64,000 nt of DNA from Buxus sempervirens (GCA_947561395.2 OX387182.1:37813949-37877948), one strand, 5' to 3'. Counted from the first letter of the stretch, positions 35,161-46,710 are shown. Notes: generated by a model from the sequence alone, not told the origin. Numbers and translations: made by a program.

Positions 35161-36522
35161 AGGTTTTTGACAAAGACAGTCAGACCCCTTTAGGCTCAAA
35201 ATCGATTATTTACCTCCCTTAACGTTTGCGTAACTTGCACCCACACACCTTGTCAATTTAAAACTAACGCCGCTAGTTGTGTACACTTAAAAAGACCAAA
35301 ATGCCTTACTTTTTTAGAAGTGTTTATCTGCCCTTATTTTGTTCGAAATAAAGAAAACAAAAAGCCAGAGCAGTTCACGGAGAGAACATGGCACCGGACA
35401 ACTGATCGTAACTCGTCGAACTCATCCGAGGACAACGCATGCCGAAGGATTACTTGGCTACTTGTCCATTCAACGTTAATCGAATCATTGAAAAAATGAT
35501 GGTGGACACAATCTTGTCTGGTTCTTATTCGAAACCAGTAACAAGGCATGCTTTGCAAACAAGATCCGTTCCTCTACGTTTCAAGAAAAGCTCAAAGCTA
35601 TTTATTTATTAGTGTTTTTATGGTGTATCTTTGTTGTTCTGACTTGTGGGTATTTGGTGTTTGATGTGTAAAACAAGAACATGAGGTCGTGGGCAGCCAT
35701 TGTTTTGTCTTATTTGTTAGTTTCTGATCCAAATTTGGTGCCGTTTTCTTTCTGTCTTTTCTTTTCCTCTTAATTAGTAAGACGAGAGAGATCTAGAGAG
35801 AGAGAATGAAGGAGGGACAGTAGTTGCAGGGGTTGAATAGGGGGTGGTAAAAGAGGGGGACCATGTTGTACATGGTTGTGGTGGTGATGTCATTCAATGC
35901 TGGGAGAAGCTGTCGATGTCATTCAATGCTGGGCCGTCCGGGAAGCTTTTCAAATCCCGACCGTCTACTATCTTTAACCTCGTAGATCAGCAAACTCTCT
36001 GTGCTTAAAAATCACAAATCTAGTCACTCGTGTCTGAATCTCTAAAACCCTCAATTTGCAGAAAATATTAGCAAACCCTAGGTTTGCTCTTGAAGGTAAT
36101 TATGATGAACCAGTTGTTTTTATTTTGGGTTTCGTCGTCGACACCTTTCATCTTCAAATTTTCAAAGAGCTGGCGTCAATCGGTAAACCGATGAGATGAG
36201 TTGGGAGAGCTGCAACTAAGAAGAAGAGGTTGGGAACCGGAGAATAGAGACAAGATAGCAGTCTCGTTGGAGAATAGAAGTCTTGTTGGAGAATAGAGGC
36301 AAGATAGGTTAATTTTTAATTTTATTTCCCTTTCAAATAAAGTAATGACAAATAAAAAATATTGAAAATGAAGGGTGTTTTGGTCATTTTATCTGCACAC
36401 AAGTAACGGTGTTAGTTCCTAATTGACGGTAAGAGGTGTAAATATACAATTCCTAAACCTCATGTGAAGTAAATGATCATTTTTAAACCTGAGGGGGTCT
36501 AACTATATTTGTCAGAAACCTC
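35161..36522. mobile_element. Long-TIR DNA element (Mutator-type candidate)
   Basis: The left arm starts AGGTTTTTGACAAAGACAGT and includes cagacccctttaggctc, taacgccg.tagttgtgt and gaccaaaatgcc. The right arm, reverse-complemented, starts GAGGTTTCTGACAAATATAG and has tagaccccctcaggttt, taacaccgttacttgtgt and gaccaaaacacc in the same order. The similarity runs about 170 bp on each side. No transposase was found. Long TIRs suggest a MULE-type MITE. Exact ends and the target duplication were not resolved. Confidence 0.7.
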
Positions 36523-36947
36523 AGAGGGTGTATATGCAAATTTCTCTTTATTAATTAAAAAGTTTTTTTAAACATTAATTAAAAAGTTGAAACTAATTAA
36601 AGTATACCCTGTTGCAAATTCTTGGAATAATAAAAGAGAGGAGCTCTATTAACAAATTTTAGTAGGAAGACTTTATGGACTCTATTATTTTAAGGGAAAA
36701 TAACCATATGGTATGATTTTTCTTTGAAAAAGACTTTTCATCTATGTCTTTTACTGTATGACAACTGCAAAACGTTTTTAAAATTTTTTTGACCATTTAG
36801 GCCTCCATGTCAGCATCTTATCCTCTCTCAGTGAAAGAGGACAAATTTGCCCTCTTTAACCGGTAAACCAATTTTTAATAACTAAACCGGTCTCTTTTAT
36901 TTCATTTCACTTACATCCCAAAATCAAACCAATTGTTCAAACCCTCC

Positions 36948-37490
36948 TCCCTTCTCCACTTGGCCGACCTTCTTCTTTGTTATTCCGATGAGCAACCACC
37001 GGCGGGACCTACTGGCAGCAATGAGGCCCTTCTCCCTTTTTCTCCCCATTCATTCAAAACCCTTTATCTTTCAAGTTCTTTCTCCACGGCGAGACGACTA
37101 TCTGAACGACGTAAGGGTTTCTAGCGACGAGCTACGTTTGCAGGCGACGTAAGGGTTTCTAGCATGGAGACAGGATTTCTACATCTGCCTCATCCTAGTT
37201 GGATTAGGTTTATTGGAGTCTTCTTCTATGTTAGCCTCATCCTATTGGGATTCGTTTTTGTTATGGATTCCGTTTATTATTTATTGATTTTTCCTCTCTC
37301 ACATTCATAAACGCACTTAGTCCAGGCAATCTAGTTTATTTGATATTTTTTATGGTTTTCCTTTTCACTATTATGTCTTTTTTAAAAAGTTTGCAGGAGA
37401 AATCCCTTCTCCACTTGGCCGACCTGCTTCTTTGTTATTCCAGTAAGCAATCGGCGGCAAGACCTACTAGTGGCAGTGAGGCCCTTCTCC
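36948..37490. repeat. Dispersed direct repeat, ~88-bp copies
   Basis: TCCCTTCTCCACTTGGCCGA followed by cct.cttctttgttattcc, then acctact.g..gcagtgaggccc, occurs at 36948-37035 and 37403-37490. The second follows a short AT-rich sequence with a GTTTGCAG boundary. Frames through the copies do not match a known family. Confidence 0.7.
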
Positions 37491-39120
37491 ATGTCAGAAA
37501 ATGTGTTCAATTTTATTCTAGATGTTATAATAGAGAATTATGGGCTGAGAGAGAAGGAGTGGGATGTTTTAGTTGGGAACGGAGACATGCCTCAGGGCAG
37601 GGCGCAAAGCCCGAGTGCGAGTATGATTTTGCTCCACTTCTTGGCAATAGTACCACTTACCTTTCCAGCTACAAGAAGTGTGGTGAGAGTAGAGAGGGGA
37701 TGCGTTCAAATGTCGGTCATTGAATATTTTGGTAGTCCTAGCCCTAGATATTATGGCCTCTTGTTTAAGATTAAGTGGCGTGGTCTTGCACATTTTCGGT
37801 TTTCACTAGGAATCAGGAGGAAGAAGCAAAAAGCCATTAGTTGTTCATCTCTATTGTTAGCATCGCCAAAACTACTGCTGACAAGTGAGCTTGCTAAGAA
37901 GACTAAACGCTACAAGCAGATCAAGCATTCAGGAGGAGTGTATATTGTTGTTGGTATCACATTACATGGAATCTCTTGAAGACGCCTGTGTTGGCTTCCA
38001 GGAGTGATATAAAACCTAGACATAAAATTCAAGGTGCTTCTTTCTTTCATTCAGTGTTCGGCATTACTAGTTTTTAGGGCTGTCGCTTGACTCTGTTTTT
38101 TGGTGCAACCAGGTCTTATGTTTCTCTACGGGGAAATAGATCAATTAGTTGACAGTCATAATCGCTTAACTCTGTTTTTTGGTGCAACCAAGTCTTGTTT
38201 GACTATTGAGAATGAATTGCCTTTGTATTTTTTTTTTCTTTTATCCATAGTTTATGTGTTGAATAATGATCGCCTATAGTGCATATTCACTTTACAAAGT
38301 GATGTTGGGCCCACAGATTATTCATTTTGGTGAGCCCCAAATCCATGTCTGGTGGTGCACAGTAACTGTGTGATGGATTATGGTTTCACAGCTACTATGT
38401 GATTGCTCGAGGGGTGACTGTATCCTAAATTTTGGTACATGATCAACAGTGACTTCCTTTAGCACTGAAGCTGATAACAGTTCACGACGTTAACTATTGC
38501 ATATGAGAAAGTAAAATTGTAGCTTTGTGATAACTAGTTATAAACTTGCTTTGTAATATTCATGCTATTCTCAAAATGTTGATTATGGATATTCCTAGTT
38601 TTTAAACCTACCAAACTAAACTACTCACAAGTACTAGTCAAGTATTATTATTCACGGGGTAGTGTTCACTAGTGTTTGTACTACATCAACAACCTTGACT
38701 TAAGCCCTCTAGAAAACGTCACAGATATCAATGCTCTTTACGTTACCAATTAGCATGACAACAATGAGTATCTTATTATTCTTGTCAACTTATAAAGAAG
38801 TTGAATTCAACTTTTAAAGAAGTAAAGAAGCACGTGCATTCAATTCAACTTATAAAGAAGTAAATGATGATATTGTGGGCAATGCTTGTGCAATAAATTT
38901 CATCTTTCTTGCAATCTCATATTTTCTTCCCAGGATCCTCAATAATGATGAGATGCTGGTTGTTGAGCATTCTTCGAACTAACCTACACATAACAGGAAA
39001 AAACCCACAAAAAGAGGAAGCTCAAAATAGTAGTAATGACAACCTAACATTAGTGACTAAAAACTGCAAACATCAATTACCTTAAACATTAAGTAAAGAA
39101 AATTAGCACTTAAACAGTAA
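37491..39120. other. No gene recognised
   Basis: The longest frame (37470-37979) has no recognisable domain. 38081-38125 and 38160-38204 are near-identical (CTCTGTTTTTTGGTGCAACC). 38800-38870 has a small repeat of caacttataaagaagt. The interval lies downstream, in minus-strand terms, of the MULE transposase remnant and may be the interior of that element. Confidence 0.3.
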
Positions 39121-39154
39121 TCATTCCCACCAAATAATCATTTTTATTACTTGC

Positions 39155-40130
39155 CTATATTGCAGCTCTACATGTTGTTCGATTGTGCCCCACTTCATGG
39201 CATCTACTGCAGTGTAGCTCTCTTCGTTCAATTGGCTGTGACTCAATTCGTTTCTTCCTTGGCCTTCCTGGGGGACGATGTGCATGTGGAGGACAGACCC
39301 TAAGTGATTCGTTTGATGATTCATCTGCATTCAAATTATTGGCATGCAACATAGCCGGTTCATTAAGAGGTACTGCATGCATCAGTACACTATACACCCG
39401 TTGTTGTGCCTCATGAAAGCAAGCATCAGTAAATGGCTGCACCTCACAGTCTATGCTTTTGATTGCCCTGCATGCATGAATGCTTGGCAACCTAGACATT
39501 AACCAACCAAACAGTTACATGTCTTCTCTTCCAAGTTAACTGAATAGTGGATACCATTTTCAATTACTTCAAACTCAAGATTTCCATATCGATATATCTG
39601 TAATTTTTCGCTCTTAGCAATGATATACTGAAGCCAATCATCAATACAAGGACCAACTAATCCAGACCATGAAGCGGCATCTACTTGTCTTTCATACATT
39701 AGCTTAGTTATCTTAATTCTGATTTCTTCCATCAAACCCATGATAGGTAATTCCCTAGCATGAAGTACCCAAGCATTATACGACTCAGCCAAATTGCTAT
39801 ATAATTTATCATATCACTTTGCAGGAAACACAGCATTGGCCCAATGTGTTGGGTTACTTTCAAGAATCCACTAATGAACTTCACTGTAATTTTGATGCAA
39901 CCATATCATGGCTTGTTCAAATTTTGATCTTTCTCTTGAATATGCAATCTTATCAAGTCTCTTTTCTAATATATCCCTCAGCTTTTTTGACATGTGATAC
40001 TTTCTAAAAAATTTCTTAAAATTCTCCTTAAGATGCCTATAACAGTGTGCGTGATGCACAGTATTATAGACACCCCAAATTGCATAGTGAGAAATAATGA
40101 ATAATTGGCCAAAAAGCATTAAAAAACAAT
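39155..40130 (-). pseudogene. MULE transposase, C-terminal half
   Basis: On the minus strand, one frame with several stops reads HCYRHLKENFKKFFRKYH, then P-T-H-W-A-N-A, A-E-S-Y-N-A-W, ARELPIMGLMEEIR, EEKTCNC, RRPPGRPRKKR-like HRPPGRPRKKR and CSRCHEVGHNRTTC. This is the order of the MuDR/FAR1-type MULE transposase: the end of the DDE region, the SWIM zinc finger, then an RPPGRPRKKR basic patch and a CCHC knuckle. The CCHC is intact, but the SWIM C-x-H cysteine is replaced by Ser (LPSIHAC). In-frame stops lie near 39498, 39828 and 39870. The catalytic DDE portion upstream is missing. Confidence 0.85.
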
Positions 40131-40555
40131 GTTTCTTTTGAAACCGAAATAAAAGTTTGGATAAAAGCTCATCTTTCTGTATCCGAAAATAACTATCGAA
40201 TACAAACAATTCTAATTATATCCGATGGATAATATCAGATACAAACATTATTGTTCGTATCCGACCTGAGTTGTCAGATACAAGTGTTTTATTGCAAATT
40301 TGAAAATTCCGAGAGTTTTCTTCTTCTTTTTTTACTGTTTTACCGCTGTCTAAGAGGTGGGAATTCTCGAATTTAGCCTTAGGGTTAAGTGGGAGGCTTC
40401 TAGACACATCCTTGTGTCTACCATTAGGGCTCCCTTTGCCTTAGCCTTTGCCTATAAATAGGAAGCCTCTCATCAAGCAAATGGCCAGAAGATTGGATAT
40501 TGAAGAGCTCAAAGTGAAGAAGGGAACCTTTGCCTCATTGCTCCCAGAAATCCAG
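40131..40555. other. Unassigned junction with TATA-like motif
   Basis: 40253-40286 is a hairpin (GTATCCGAC..GTCAGATAC) related to the array at 3768-3915. CCTATAAATAGGAAGCC at 40451 is a good TATA-like sequence, possibly an LTR promoter of the Ogre/Tat-type material. The frame opening at 40448 is only meaningful from about 40556, where the gypsy pol begins. Confidence 0.35.
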
Positions 40556-41160
40556 GTAAGCCTTAAATATGGGCACTACGAGTTTCTGGTCATGCCATTT
40601 GGGCTGATTAATGCCCCGACTGTCTTCATGAACCTGATGAATCGGGTATTCCATACTTACTTGGACGGCTTCGTGGTTGTTTTCATTGATGATATTCTGG
40701 TGTACTCTAAGAGTAGAGAGGATCATGTTCAGCACCTCAGGACGATATTGCAGACATTGAGAGAGCACAGATTTTATGCAAAGTTCAGTAAGTGCCAGTT
40801 TTGGTTGAGAGAGGTGAGTTTCTTGGGGCATGTGATTTTTGGAGAAGGAATAGCAGTGGATCCATCTAAGGTGCAGGCTGTTGCAGATTGGCCTAGACCT
40901 TCATCTGTGACAGAGATTCGAAGTTTCTTGGGGATGGCTGGGTATTCTAGAAGATTTATAGAAAACTTTTCCAGAGTGGCAGCAGCTTTATCCAATCTCA
41001 CTAAGAAGACGGTGAAGTTTGAATGGGATGACAAGTGTGAGACTAGCTTCCAAGAGTTGAAAGGTAAGCTGCCTTCAACTCTAGTTCTGATTGTACCTTC
41101 AGTGAGTGAGGGATTTTCGATCTATTATGATGCTTCACGAGTAGGATGGGCTGTGTTTTG
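40556..41160 (+). pseudogene. Tekay-type Ty3-gypsy pol: reverse transcriptase part
   Basis: Starts abruptly with [13 protein letters not shown], the start of the RT palm, and contains the catalytic [29 protein letters not shown] and the thumb/connection [13 protein letters not shown]. Gag, protease and the fingers of RT are missing, so the element is 5' truncated here. A 1-bp deletion near 41145 shifts the frame into RNase H. In Tekay (chromovirus) elements this RT copies the RNA into DNA. Confidence 0.9.
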
Positions 41161-41472
41161 ATGCAGCAAAGGCGTGTTGTAGCTTATGCTTCAAGGTTGC
41201 TACATCCTCATGAGAAGAATTATCTTACCCACAATCTGGAGTTAGCAGCGATTGTGTTTGCACTCAAGTTATGGAGGCACTACTTGATGGGAGCCCAATT
41301 TGAGATATTCTCAGATCATAAAAGCTTGAGGTATATATTTTCCCAGCAAGAGCTAAATATGAGACAAAGGAGATGGATGGATCTCCTGAAGGATTATGAT
41401 TTCACTCTTTATTACCACCCTGGCAAGGCAAACGTGGTGGCAGATTCTTTGAGCCATAGGGGTGTTTCTTAG
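41146..41472 (+). pseudogene. Tekay-type pol: RNase H
   Basis: Frame MGCVLMQQ...[43 protein letters not shown] and [15 protein letters not shown], the standard Ty3-gypsy RNase H with the D-E-D residues. It ends in TAG at 41470-41472 directly after the HR motif. Confidence 0.9.
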
Positions 41473-41499
41473 GAGGAGGTGGCCACACTAGCTACCTTT

Positions 41500-42995
41500 A
41501 TGCTAGGCAGTGCAATTTAGTAGATACCATTGTAGATTGGCCTAGGGAGTTCAGCACTCATGGGCAAAGATTGATTATGGCACGGGTGCAAGCAGAGCTA
41601 GAGTTGATTCAGCGTGTACGTGAAGGTTAGTTGGCAGATTCAGATTTGATAGGCATCAAGGGATTAGTGGAGAAGGGTGATGAGGCTGTGAAGGATTTTG
41701 AGATCTGAGATGGATTGGTGAGATTTTGAGGGCGGACTTGTATTCCAGATAATGCAGAAATTAGAGGATTGATATTAGACGAGAGTCACAGATCCAAATA
41801 TGCAGTTCACTCGGGTAGTACAAAGATGTACAAGAACTTGAAGGCAGTGTATTGGAGGTCTGGCATGAAGAAGGACATTGCAGAATTTGTATCTAAATGC
41901 CTTACATGCCAGCAATTTAAAACAGAGCATAGGAGACATCTAGGTTTGATGCAACCTTTGCCTGTTCTCGAGTGGAAATAGGAACACATTACTATGGATT
42001 TTGTATCGGGGTTGCCACGTACAGCTAAGAGGCAGGATGGTGTATGGGTAATTATTGATAGGCTGACAAAATCAGCTCATTTCTTGCCTTATTCAACCAC
42101 TTAAAATTTAGTATCATTGATTGAACTATATACACAGGAGATAGTCAGGTTGCGTAGAGTCCCAGTGTCTATTGTATCGGATAGGGATTCCCGTTTCACA
42201 TCTCACTTTTGGTAGTGTTTCCAGGAGGCCATGGGAACTAAGTTGAGTTTTAGCACTGGTTTCCATCCAAAGACCGATGGTCAGTTCGAGAGAACTATCC
42301 AGACCTTGGAGGATATGTTGAGGTGTTGCGTCATGGATTGGGGTGGCAGTTGGAGTAAGTATTTACACTTAGCGGATTTTGCCTACAACAACAGCTATCA
42401 AGCTAGCATTCAGATGGAACCCTATGAAGCACTTTATGGTATGAATTGTAGATCTCCAGTGTGCTGGGTGGAGGTAGGTGAAAAGCAGTACTTCGGGCCC
42501 AAGATTATACAAGATAGCATGGAGAAGGTGAAGTTGATTAGACAACGGTTGTCGACTGTGCAGAGTCATCAGGAAAGTTATTCAGATACACGACGGTGTG
42601 ATCTGAAATTTGAAGTGGGAGACCGTGTGTTTTTGAAGATATCACCTTCCAAAGGCATTATGAGGTTTGGGAAAAAAGGGAAATTATCTCCTCGTTTTAT
42701 TGGTCCATTCGAGATTGTAAAGGAAATTAATCCATTGGCTTATCAGCTAGCTTTACCAGATGACTTGGCAGGAGTACATGATGTATTCCATATATCCATG
42801 TTACGACAGTACATATCGGATTCTAGCCATGTGATAGATCTCGAGCCTCTAGTGATTCGGGAGGATCTGACATACAAGGAGAGACCAGTTCAGATCCTAG
42901 ATCGTCATGAGCAGATTCTTCGCACCAAAGTGATTCCCTTGGTAAAAGTACTATGGCAGAACCATTCCACAGAAGAAGCCACATGGGAAGGTGAG
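41500..42995 (+). pseudogene. Tekay-type pol: integrase and chromodomain-like tail
   Basis: Contains the H-H-C-C zinc motif (H..VHSGSTKMY, C..C in CLTCQQFK), then [23 protein letters not shown] and [11 protein letters not shown] for the D-D-E catalytic triad (D, D, E of the ER pair). The C-terminus has the GPF..V......Y.L.LP, H.VFH.S.L and a chromodomain-II-like [16 protein letters not shown]. At least five in-frame stops occur, including near 41627, 41707, 41980, 42102 and 42214, so it is dead. The open part 42231-43025 is the intact C-terminal third. It is cut at 42995 by a nested gypsy element. Confidence 0.9.
42991..42995. other. Candidate target site duplication GTGAG/GTGAA
   Basis: GTGAG lies before the LTR at 42996 and GTGAA after the LTR end at 49927 (49928-49932), 4 of 5 identical. 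It supports a nested insertion into the older pol/LTR junction. Confidence 0.55.
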
Positions 42996-43578
42996 TGTAA
43001 AACCCTGAATTTTTGGAAATTTTAATTAAGAGTGAATATTTTAATTATCGGTTAATTAGATTAATTAAATTGATTTAAGGTTTGGAAGGTTCAATTGATT
43101 ATTTGATTTAATGGGTTGGGTTAGATGGTTTAGTGGTTTGGTTCGGTTCATTGAAGTGGTTTAAGTGGGTTTATTGGGTATTATATGTATACCCGTAAAA
43201 TGGGGAGAACGGTGGATTCTATTGCATTTACGTTCGTGAGGGTTTGAAGAAAGCCGTGGAGAAGAGGGAAAAGGGGCGCAGGCGCAAGAAGAAGAAGAAG
43301 AAGAAGAATAAGGGAGGAGAAGAGAAGCAGAGGAGAAGAAGAGAGAAAGAGGAAGAGAGAAAGAAAGAGAGGGCCGTGCTGTGGATTTTGCCATTCTAGG
43401 TAGGTAGCACTGTTTTTTCGTTTCGTTTTGGTTTTTTGAGGTTAATCGATTGTGTTGCATGATTTTGAGTTGTATTGATATGTATTTAGTATAGTAGAGA
43501 TGTTATATGCATGCTAGAACTGATTAGAACATAAAAATTTTGAGTTTGGTGCACGGTATGGCTGATTTTCGGGGGACT

Positions 43579-43788
43579 GCCGACCTCTCTGCGCTCGGTG
43601 ATCATTGGTGCTAGTACAAAAGGTTTAGACCGCTACCGAACGCTTACTGACAGACAGTCGACGCTCTATTTTACACCACCGCCGACCTCTCTGCACTCAG
43701 CGAACTTCGGTGATCATCAGCGCTAGTACAAAAGGTTTAGACTACTGCCGAGCGCTTATTGACAGGCAGTCGACCTATTTTACATCAC
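43579..43788. repeat. 102-bp tandem duplication specific to the 5' LTR
   Basis: Copies at 43579 and 43681, each beginning GCCGACCTCTCTGC and containing gctagtacaaaaggtttaga. The 3' LTR has a single copy at the same place (near 48164). Confidence 0.85.
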
Positions 43789-44243
43789 CACCGACCTTAG
43801 ACCGCCTAGGCGATCTTGAGCGATCCTGAGCGCTCTAGCCAGAAAATCCAAATTTTGACAGTTTTTCATCCCCTTTCTTCTCCAACCCTTTTCCAAATAG
43901 CCTAAGCCTCCTACATAGCACCCTTATTCACCTGAAAGACATTTAAGTAAATGTCCTCTGTATTTATTGCTCCATTTACTTAAGTCTTTACATGTAAATA
44001 AGGTTTTACCCCCCATTTGGAACCAATAAAAATACTCCCAAGGCCCAATTCCCAACCAATAAAAAGTCAACTTTCTAGTTCATACCTAAATTCTCAGTTT
44101 TCCTGATTTTTATCAGAAATCCCGTTTTGAGTTTGATACCTAGATGAATGATTCAGAAGTCCATAAAATTCCAGAAGTTTTGTTTACCCTTCATTAGATT
44201 ATAACCAGAATTTGAGCCCGAAACTCCTCATGGATTTGTCTAG

Positions 44244-44301
44244 AAAAATTATATACCCAAAAGTCAACATTTTTAACCAGACTTTTGGGTATATAATTTT
44301 T
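44244..44301. repeat. Perfect 22-bp inverted repeat in the 5' LTR
   Basis: 44244-44265 contains AATTATATACCCAAAAGTC, and 44280-44301 is its exact reverse complement, with a 14-bp loop. The 3' LTR (48708-48760) has only the left arm. Confidence 0.9.
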
Positions 44302-45497
44302 TGGGTACCCAAAATTCAACGTTTGAGGTCCAAAACTTTTTGCCTCAAAATTGATTGATTTTTGGTAGGGTGACCTTATTAGGGATCCTAAGCCTATTCC
44401 ACTCCTCCAAAAGGTGTTTTGAGAATTTTATGACATGATTTTGGAAAGAATTGCATTGAGGCGGTTTTATGTAAATTCTCTGGAAAAGGATTTTAAAATG
44501 ATTTCGAATGATTGGATTCTTGTTTTCGATTTGGTTATCCTCCATGTACTTGGAGAGACGGTGTGTGATGCCCATGTACTTGGGTAAATGTTATACCTCT
44601 GTGTACTCAGAAATGCCCCGTGTACTCGGGATGATATAGTTAAGATTGGAATGAGATGTGTTTGCGAGGTTTCATGTATTGGTTTTGGTTTTAGAATCTA
44701 GTAGGCATAGCACTATATGGATCCATTTAGGAGCCAGGCAGTGGAAGGGATTGTTCTTTGCTAGTTGTAATTCCCTATCCACGCACGCGTGTTCCACTAT
44801 GTATTCAGTGAGGCCTGATTGTGTACTCGGCTGGCTACGGCTATTCATTCATTTTATTGTGTACTCAGACCATATTTGGGTAGTTCTTGCCAACCCATCA
44901 CTGTACTGGATGGGTTCTCCCGCAATAAGACGATGATCGTGTACTCGGCTTCGCACCTAAGCCAGGAGGTGGCATAGTGGACATTGTTATTACCCTAGTT
45001 AAAGGCAATCTTATTTCTGCTGTGACTTATCGACTGTTGTTTTGATATCACAGATTTGTTTGTTGTGCTAGATTTTGCCAGTTATTTTTGTGCTGATTGA
45101 TGGATTGCCGTTGAATTACTTGGATTCTTCGAAACTGATGTATATTTGCTGTTGTTGCATGCTTTACAACTGTATCATGTTTTAGAACTGATAAACTGTA
45201 TTTGAGCATGCATGTGCTGCCTACTGGGATATTCGTATCTCAGTCCGTTTTGTTTTGTTTTGCTTTTCAGATTCTTGGAAAGGCCGATATCAGAGGGTAA
45301 AAACGGTAATCGAGTGAGTTCAGATTAGAGCTTTGGTACTTTTAGTTCGTGTTGGGTTTTAGTCGCCTCTGTTTATATATTTAATTGTTTAGTCATGTTT
45401 CCCTTACTTTGATTTTGTGATTCTGGGTGGAAAAGTAACCCTTCGGTGATGAGTTACGGTTTATTTCTCGTAACCCAGATCTGGGGCGTTACAGAGA

Positions 45498-45510
45498 TGG
45501 TATCAGAGCA
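45498..45510 (+). promoter_or_regulatory. Primer binding site (tRNA-iMet)
   Basis: TGGTATCAGAGCA, four bases after the 5' LTR, is the standard initiator-Met tRNA primer site of Tekay and related elements. Confidence 0.9.
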
Positions 45511-45649
45511 ATCGGAGTAACTGACGAGGAAACATGGAACAAGAAAACCCATAGGATGACTTCGGGAATTGAGAGCACGCTAGATAGTACCTTAGGAATG
45601 CTAGGGAGAGATTTTGTCTAACTTAATGTTGGTTGCATTTCTAGCTGAT

Positions 45650-46710
45650 ATGGTTGGTAGAGGTCGACGTGTTGCCCGAGCACGCATCCCGGTAGTTCGA
45701 CCGGTGGATGAGCAATATGAGGAGGTACATGAGCAGCCTCCTTTCCCTGCTGAGGACCAACAGAGACCCCGTCCTCAGGCACCACCCCAGAGGGGTGATG
45801 ATATTTGGGCTGCCGTTGGGACACTTACTCAGCTCCTGACTATGGAGCGAGAGGAGAGGATGGGCCAGGGTGGCAATGGAAACGGCCACCGAAGTGGAGA
45901 TGGGCACAGGGACATTCACAGGGGGCAGCAACAGCACATGAGGGAGCTGGAGCAGTTCAGAAAGATGGGACCTCTTACTTTCAGGGGAGTGCCAGATCCA
46001 CTAGAGGCTGAGAGTTGGATCCAGAGGATCGAGAGGATCCTGGAAGTCATGCAGTGCTCCGAGGGGAGCCGAGTGAGACTGGCCACGTTCATGATGGAGG
46101 GAGAGGCATACCACTGGTGGCAGAGTGTGCTACGGAGGGAGGCTCCAGGTGTACAGATTACATGGGGGCAGTTTAGAGATCTATTTTACGGTTGGTACTT
46201 CTCGGCAGAGTTCCGCCTATCTAAGGCGAGGGAGTTTATGCACATCTCCCAGGGAGCATTATCAGTGGCCCAGTATAAGGCCAAATTTGAGGAGTTGTTG
46301 CGCTTTGCACCGCATATAGTAGCCGATGAGGAGCAACGGATCGGGCACTTTGAGGAGGGGCTGAGGCCTGAGATTAAGGACAAAGTGTTAGTATTCCTTT
46401 GCACACACTTTGAGGAGTTGGTCAGGAGGGCCGAGCAACTTATATAGAGTAGCGGGGTGGGGGGGGGGGGGATGCTAGCAGGGCACGGTTGCCTCCTAGG
46501 CAGGCTATTGAGCAAGGGAGTGTCCTTGGTGGGGGCAAGAGGCAGAGGACTGAGGTTACTGGATTGGGACAGATGGGAGAGGGATGTGACAGGTGTGGGA
46601 GAGCCCACATTCCGGGTCCGTGCTTTGCACCAGTTGGTGCATGTTTCCGCTGTGGGCAGCGGGGGCATAGGATTGCTGATTGCCTTTATCCGGCAACGTA
46701 TTAGTCATTA
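45650..46710 (+). pseudogene. gag of the gag-only gypsy element
   Basis: Gag forms the RNA-packaging particle. The first frame (from ATG 45650, or upstream at 45614) encodes a proline-rich N-terminus, then the retrotrans-gag domain: F-x-G-V-P-D-P, ESWIQRIERILEVM, YHWWQSV, TWGQFRDLF, then LSVAQYKAKFEELLRFAP. It stops at TAG 46445-46447. A G run (46458-46471) then shifts the frame, and 46489-46704 encodes CDRCGRAHIPGPC and the CCHC knuckle CFRCGQRGHRIADC. Further gag tail residues (RVFAI) are visible to about 46890. The gene is interrupted by a stop and a frameshift. Confidence 0.85.

Larger units (their letters stand above)
42996..45493 (+). mobile_element. 5' LTR of the gag-only element
   Basis: TGTAAAACCCTGAATTTTTG...GGGGCGTTACA, 2498 bp. 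Order of landmarks: AG-rich microsatellite 43280-43375, CTAG|GTAGGTAG at 43399, GC block 43570-43830 with a duplicated ~102-bp unit, a 22-bp inverted repeat at 44244-44301, several GTGTACTCGG repeats 44550-44960, TATGGATCCAT near 44715, CTACTGGGATATTCGTATCT near 45220, and a TTTTCAG acceptor-like site ending at 45270. Confidence 0.9.

Noticed and set aside
37470..37979. 169-residue plus-strand frame
   Set aside because: No family motif; overlaps other frames and a direct repeat.
46186..46668. 160-residue minus-strand frame
   Set aside because: Antisense of the gypsy gag gene.
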